Of a DNA stretch of 64,000 bases, positions 60,363 through 64,000 are shown in pieces. The notes beneath the pieces are model-generated. The model did not search any database. It had not been told where the DNA came from and worked only from the letters and a program-made list of their open reading frames with translations. The stretch is taken from positions 1-64,000 of the forward strand of contig JABZGR010000003.1 of assembly GCA_015259125.1 (NCBI GenBank), written 5' to 3'. The position numbers and the translations under genes are program-made. Numbering within the stretch: the stretch's first letter is position 1; each line of letters begins with the position of its first letter. This stretch comes from Alloprevotella tannerae (GTDB lineage Bacteria; Bacteroidota; Bacteroidia; Bacteroidales; Bacteroidaceae).

Positions 60363-63300
60363 GTGAAGCTTTCAGATCTACTTTCGCTCTACGCTGTACG
60401 CCCGCAATTGGCGGCGATGGAAGACATTGCCCGACGCAAAAACGCCCCTGCTACTTTCTGCGAGGGACTTCACGCGTCGGCAGCGGCAATGGTTTTTGCG
60501 GCACTTCAAGTGCGCTTGCACGCAAACCTGAAAAACAATTGCCCAACCCTGCTCTTCGTGGCCGATGATGAGGAGACGGCGGGCTATTTCTATCACGACT
60601 TAATCCAACTCTTGGGCGAAGCCGACGTTTTCTTTTACCCGTCGATGTTTAAGCGGGCGGTAAAATACGGACAACGCGATGCGGCCAATGATATTCTGCG
60701 CACGGAGGTGCTGGATCGCTTAGCTTCGCAAAATCCGGCGGGCACTTGCATCGTCACTTTTCCGGCTGCGTTGGCTACACGTGTGGCGGCGAAAGCGGAT
60801 ATGGCGGCGAAGACAATCGTCATCGAGGAGGAGGGCCACTACGACTTAACGGAGTTGGAAGAGCGCTTGCTGGAATTTGGCTTCAAACGCAAGGATTATG
60901 TCTACGAACCGGGAGATTTTGCCGTCCGCGGTAGTATTCTCGACGTCTATTCTTTTGCTTCCGAATTTCCTTTCCGCATCGACTTCTTCGGAGACGATGT
61001 CGATTCGATTCGTTCCTTTGAGGTGCAGACGCAATTATCAAAGGAACGGCTGCAGGCAGTGACGATCGTGCCTGATGTTGGCGCTGCCGGCGGCGACAAC
61101 GTAGCTTTCACGGATTATTTACCGGAAAGCAGTCTCGTGATTACGCGTGAACCGGAATATATTCGCGATGTCATCAACAATATCTACGATGAAGGCTTCA
61201 CACGTGAGGCGGCGATGAGCGGAGAATGGGCGGCTTACGAAGGAGAACGCGATACGGACTTGTCCCAAGCGGATCTGCCGACGCCGCAAGCGGAACCGGA
61301 CAAGGGCAAACTGCTGGTTAAGGGCGACGAAATCTATGATCGGTTGCGCGCATTCCCAAACTTCTTGCTGGCGCAAGGAACTACGCCCGCTGCAGCCAAG
61401 ATTCAATTTCACACAACTCCACAACCGATCTTCCACAAAAACTTCGACTTGGTCCAACGCGCGTTCTCGGATTATTTGGATCAAAACTACACCATTTATA
61501 TCACGGCCGACAGTCGCAAACAACAGCAACGCTTGGCCGACATCCTTGCCGAAAAAGGCGGCAACTCCACTTTCACGCCCGTTGATCAAACTTTGCACGC
61601 CGGTTTTTCCGACGAAGACTTGCGCATCTGTTGCTTTACGGATCACCAAATCTTTGATCGTTATCACAAATACAGCCTGCGCAGCGACCACGCCAGAGAT
61701 GCAAAGATGGCGCTCACACTTAACGAACTCTTGCAGTTTCATCCGGGCGATTATATCGTACACTTGGATCACGGCGTTGGGCGTTTTGCGGGTTTAGTTC
61801 GCATTCCGGCCGCCGACGGATCGCAGCAAGAGATGATAAAACTCACGTATCAGCACGACGACATCGTACTTGTTTCGATCCACGCCTTACATAAGTTGAG
61901 CAAATACAAGGGGCGCGAAGGCACGCCGCCACATTTGAGTCGCTTGGGTACGGGAGCGTGGGAGAAGATGAAGGATCGGACGAAGAAAAAGATTAAAGAC
62001 ATCGCGCGCAACCTGATTAAACTTTACTCGCAACGCAAGGAAGAGAAAGGATATGCCTTCAGCGCCGACTCATTTCTGCAACAGGAACTCGAAGCGAGCT
62101 TTACTTACGAAGACACGCCCGATCAGTTGAAGGTAACGCAAGAAGTAAAGGCCGACATGGAAAGCTTGCGGCCGATGGATCGCTTAGTTTGTGGCGACGT
62201 AGGCTTTGGTAAGACGGAGATAGCCGTGCGCGCCGCCCTGAAAGCCGCAGTCGACAATAAGCAAGTCGCCGTTCTCGTCCCGACAACCGTACTTGCTTTG
62301 CAACATTATCGCACCTTCGCCGAGCGCCTTAAAGGTTTCCCCGTGCGAGTGGCCTATCTCTCACGCGCCAAGTCGGCTAAGGAAACCAAAAGTATCTTAC
62401 ACGATTTAGCAGAAGGGCATATCAACATCATAGTAGGCACCCACAAGTTAATAGGTAAGACCGTGCGCTTCCAAGATCTCGGTTTGCTGATCATAGATGA
62501 AGAACAGAAGTTCGGCGTAGCCGTGAAGGAGCGCCTAAGGGAGCTAAAAGTAAATGTCGACACACTGACGATGTCGGCCACGCCCATTCCCCGCACGCTG
62601 CAATTCTCACTGATGGGCGCCCGCGACTTGTCGGTGATTCAGACGCCCCCACCTAATCGGCGCCCCATCCAAACGGAAATCCACACATTCAATCATGAGA
62701 TCATCGCCGAAGCGGTTAATTTTGAAATGAGTCGCAACGGGCAAGTCTTTATTGTGACCAATCGCGTCGCATCCTTGGGCGGCTTGAAGGCTTTGGTGGA
62801 AAAATACGTGCCGGACGCCCGCGTTGTGGTCGGCCACGGGCAAATGGCGCCCGCCGAATTAGAGAAAATCATTCTCGACTTCGTCAATTACGATTACGAC
62901 GTACTGATTTCGACAACCATTGTCGAAAACGGCATCGACATCCCCAACGCCAACACGATTTTAATCGACGCTGCGCACACCTTCGGCCTATCCGATCTCC
63001 ACCAGATGCGCGGCCGCGTCGGGCGGTCTTCGCAAAAAGCGTTCTGCTACCTGCTCGCACCGCCCTTGAGCGTACTTAAAGACGACGCGCGTCGACGTTT
63101 GCAAGCCATCGAAGAGTTTAGCGATCTCGGATCCGGCATTCACATCGCCATGCAAGACTTAGATATTCGAGGAGCCGGTAATCTGCTCGGCGCAGAGCAA
63201 AGCGGCTTCATCGCAGATCTGGGTTATGAAACCTATCAGAAGATATTAGCGGAGGCCGTGAGCGAACTTAAAAGCGAGGAGTTTGCAGATTTGTATGCCG

Positions 63301-63794
63301 ATAGTTTGAGAAAAACGAACCTGACTGGCGATTTCTTTGTCGACGAGTGTAATGTGGAATGCGACCTCCACGCCTTTTTCCCGGAAACCTACGTGCCGGG
63401 CGCAACGGAACGCATGATGCTCTACCGCGAGCTGGACGGACTGACCACCGATGACCAATTGGCGGCCTTTCGGAAGCGTATGGAAGACCGTTTCGGCAAA
63501 CTTCCGCCTGAGGGAGATGAACTTTTAGCCATCGTCCCGCTGCGTCGCAGCGGCCGGAAGTTGGGTGCGGAAAAGATCACGCTGAAACAGCGCCGCATGA
63601 CGCTGTATTTCATCTCCAAAACCGACAGTCCTTTTTATAAGAGTGCAACGTTCGACCGCCTCATCGCTTTCGCTACGACCAATTTCCGCCGCTGCGAACT
63701 CAAAGAATCGGGCGGCAAACGGCGTATGATTATAAAAGACATCGGCAGCGTAGGACAAGCGCTACATCTGCTCCAATCCTTAACGGGCAATTAG
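60363..63794 (+). CDS. mfd: Transcription-repair coupling factor
   Basis: An 1143-residue DNA translocase that displaces stalled RNA polymerase and recruits UvrA. It has UvrB-like N-terminal domains, a CarD-like RNA-polymerase-interacting domain (about 465-545, HPGDYIVHLDHGVGRFAGL), the helicase core with Walker A GDVGFGKT (610-617) and the DEEQ box, and a C-terminal TRCF domain. The start is GTG at 60363 (KLSDLLSLYAVRP follows), where homology to the family begins; the first in-frame ATG is residue 19. No good -33 box is seen. Confidence 0.95.
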   Translation: MKLSDLLSLYAVRPQLAAMEDIARRKNAPATFCEGLHASAAAMVFAALQVRLHANLKNNCPTLLFVADDEETAGYFYHDLIQLLGEADVFFYPSMFKRAVKYGQRDAANDILRTEVLDRLASQNPAGTCIVTFPAALATRVAAKADMAAKTIVIEEEGHYDLTELEERLLEFGFKRKDYVYEPGDFAVRGSILDVYSFASEFPFRIDFFGDDVDSIRSFEVQTQLSKERLQAVTIVPDVGAAGGDNVAFTDYLPESSLVITREPEYIRDVINNIYDEGFTREAAMSGEWAAYEGERDTDLSQADLPTPQAEPDKGKLLVKGDEIYDRLRAFPNFLLAQGTTPAAAKIQFHTTPQPIFHKNFDLVQRAFSDYLDQNYTIYITADSRKQQQRLADILAEKGGNSTFTPVDQTLHAGFSDEDLRICCFTDHQIFDRYHKYSLRSDHARDAKMALTLNELLQFHPGDYIVHLDHGVGRFAGLVRIPAADGSQQEMIKLTYQHDDIVLVSIHALHKLSKYKGREGTPPHLSRLGTGAWEKMKDRTKKKIKDIARNLIKLYSQRKEEKGYAFSADSFLQQELEASFTYEDTPDQLKVTQEVKADMESLRPMDRLVCGDVGFGKTEIAVRAALKAAVDNKQVAVLVPTTVLALQHYRTFAERLKGFPVRVAYLSRAKSAKETKSILHDLAEGHINIIVGTHKLIGKTVRFQDLGLLIIDEEQKFGVAVKERLRELKVNVDTLTMSATPIPRTLQFSLMGARDLSVIQTPPPNRRPIQTEIHTFNHEIIAEAVNFEMSRNGQVFIVTNRVASLGGLKALVEKYVPDARVVVGHGQMAPAELEKIILDFVNYDYDVLISTTIVENGIDIPNANTILIDAAHTFGLSDLHQMRGRVGRSSQKAFCYLLAPPLSVLKDDARRRLQAIEEFSDLGSGIHIAMQDLDIRGAGNLLGAEQSGFIADLGYETYQKILAEAVSELKSEEFADLYADSLRKTNLTGDFFVDECNVECDLHAFFPETYVPGATERMMLYRELDGLTTDDQLAAFRKRMEDRFGKLPPEGDELLAIVPLRRSGRKLGAEKITLKQRRMTLYFISKTDSPFYKSATFDRLIAFATTNFRRCELKESGGKRRMIIKDIGSVGQALHLLQSLTGN

Positions 63795-63826
63795 CGACTA
63801 TTCGAATCTTCCGACCAATATACAGC

Positions 63827-63862
63827 AGCGAGTAATGGTACTATCACGCACCTTTACTCGCT
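63827..63862. terminator. Possible terminator after mfd
   Basis: AGCGAGTA (63827-63834) pairs with TACTCGCT (63855-63862) around a 20-nt loop. TTCTAATTCTTT follows. A second hairpin (63866-63900) abuts it. Confidence 0.5.
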
Positions 63863-63865
63863 TTC

Positions 63866-63900
63866 TAATTCTTTCCAGTTGTAAAGATTGGAAAGAATTA
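63866..63900. repeat. 12-bp perfect inverted repeat at the end of the right-edge gene
   Basis: TAATTCTTTCCA (63866-63877) and its complement (63889-63900) with an 11-nt loop. The right arm includes the stop codon of the right-edge minus gene, so it may be its terminator. Confidence 0.65.
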
Positions 63901-64000
63901 TCCTTGCAAGGTCCGCAACGCATCTTCAAAATGTTCGCTCCGTCTGTAGCCTTTCTTCACCTTATTAAAAGCGAACTCGCACAGCAGTTGGCGTTCGACC
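63898..64000 (-). CDS. 3' end of an unidentified gene (partial)
   Basis: The minus strand is open from the right edge to a TAA at 63898-63900, giving 33 or more residues with a plausible composition (ending EHFEDALRTLQG). No family can be assigned from this fragment. It is convergent with mfd. Confidence 0.55.
   Translation of the reverse strand, partial: VERQLLCEFAFNKVKKGYRRSEHFEDALRTLQG

Noticed and set aside
1..64000. tRNA, rRNA, insertion sequences or integrases
   Set aside because: None was seen by eye on either strand. A tRNA or Rfam scan would settle the RNA genes.

Overview
The window looks like chromosomal DNA of a member of the order Bacteroidales, probably Prevotellaceae- or Porphyromonadaceae-like. 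The evidence is family content (a fused MurF-alanine racemase, GSCFA, GLPGLI, DUF3316, BspA-like leucine-rich repeats, a BtuB/BtuG-type pair, a Bacteroidetes-type LptD) and promoters. Several intergenic regions carry the Bacteroidetes pattern TTTG-N20-TAnnTTTG just upstream of a gene (rsmA, recA, pgi, and others on the minus strand). Shine-Dalgarno sequences are mostly weak or absent. No rRNA, tRNA, CRISPR array, integrase or insertion sequence was seen. The genus cannot be fixed from the sequence alone.

Layout. 0.1-3.2 kb (minus): a DUF2752 membrane protein, the dipeptidase PepD and a UPF0104 membrane protein. 3.3-8.6 kb (plus): rsmA, a PAPS-dependent sulfotransferase coupled to a DedA protein, a DUF3316 protein and an S41 protease lipoprotein. 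8.6-11.4 kb (minus): a small membrane protein, aroA and ric/scdA. 11.6-14 kb (plus): cysQ and an SLC13 permease, then asd (minus). 15.4-22.1 kb: a CPA2 antiporter, two tandem lipoproteins and two unknown secreted proteins. 22.3-24.7 kb (minus): DUF389 and TraB/GumN. 25-29.5 kb (plus): cysC-cysD-cysN and a leucine-rich-repeat protein. 30.1-34.3 kb (minus): MATE and clpB. 34.5-38.5 kb (plus): a small secreted protein, GLPGLI and a TonB-dependent outer-membrane protein. 39-47.3 kb: recA, an HD protein, folB, murF-alr, GSCFA, a phosphodiesterase and glmM. 48-52.4 kb (minus): VOC, lptD and a secreted protein. 52.9-57 kb (plus): a BtuB-like receptor and a BtuG-like lipoprotein. 58-63.8 kb (plus): pgi, a HAD phosphatase and mfd.

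How the genes work together. The clearest theme is sulfate activation and sulfonation. A permease of the sulfate-transporting SLC13 family, ATP sulfurylase (CysD/CysN), APS kinase (CysC), the PAP phosphatase CysQ and a PAPS-binding sulfotransferase all lie within 24 kb, but in three separate blocks. No PAPS or sulfite reductase is in the window. This set suits making PAPS for sulfonating a molecule rather than for cysteine synthesis. A second theme is the envelope: murF-alr, glmM, lptD, and the BtuB/BtuG-like pair with a BtuG-like protein carrying an extra C-terminal domain.

The most unusual signal is non-coding. Two families of short tandem arrays sit only in intergenic gaps. Family A has four 21-bp units per array (at 4.5, 29.7 and 47.7 kb). 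Family B has four 8-bp palindrome-related boxes exactly 22 bp apart (at 10.4, 38.8 and 57.2 kb). They alternate A-B-A-B-A-B along the window, and both periods are about two turns of the DNA helix.
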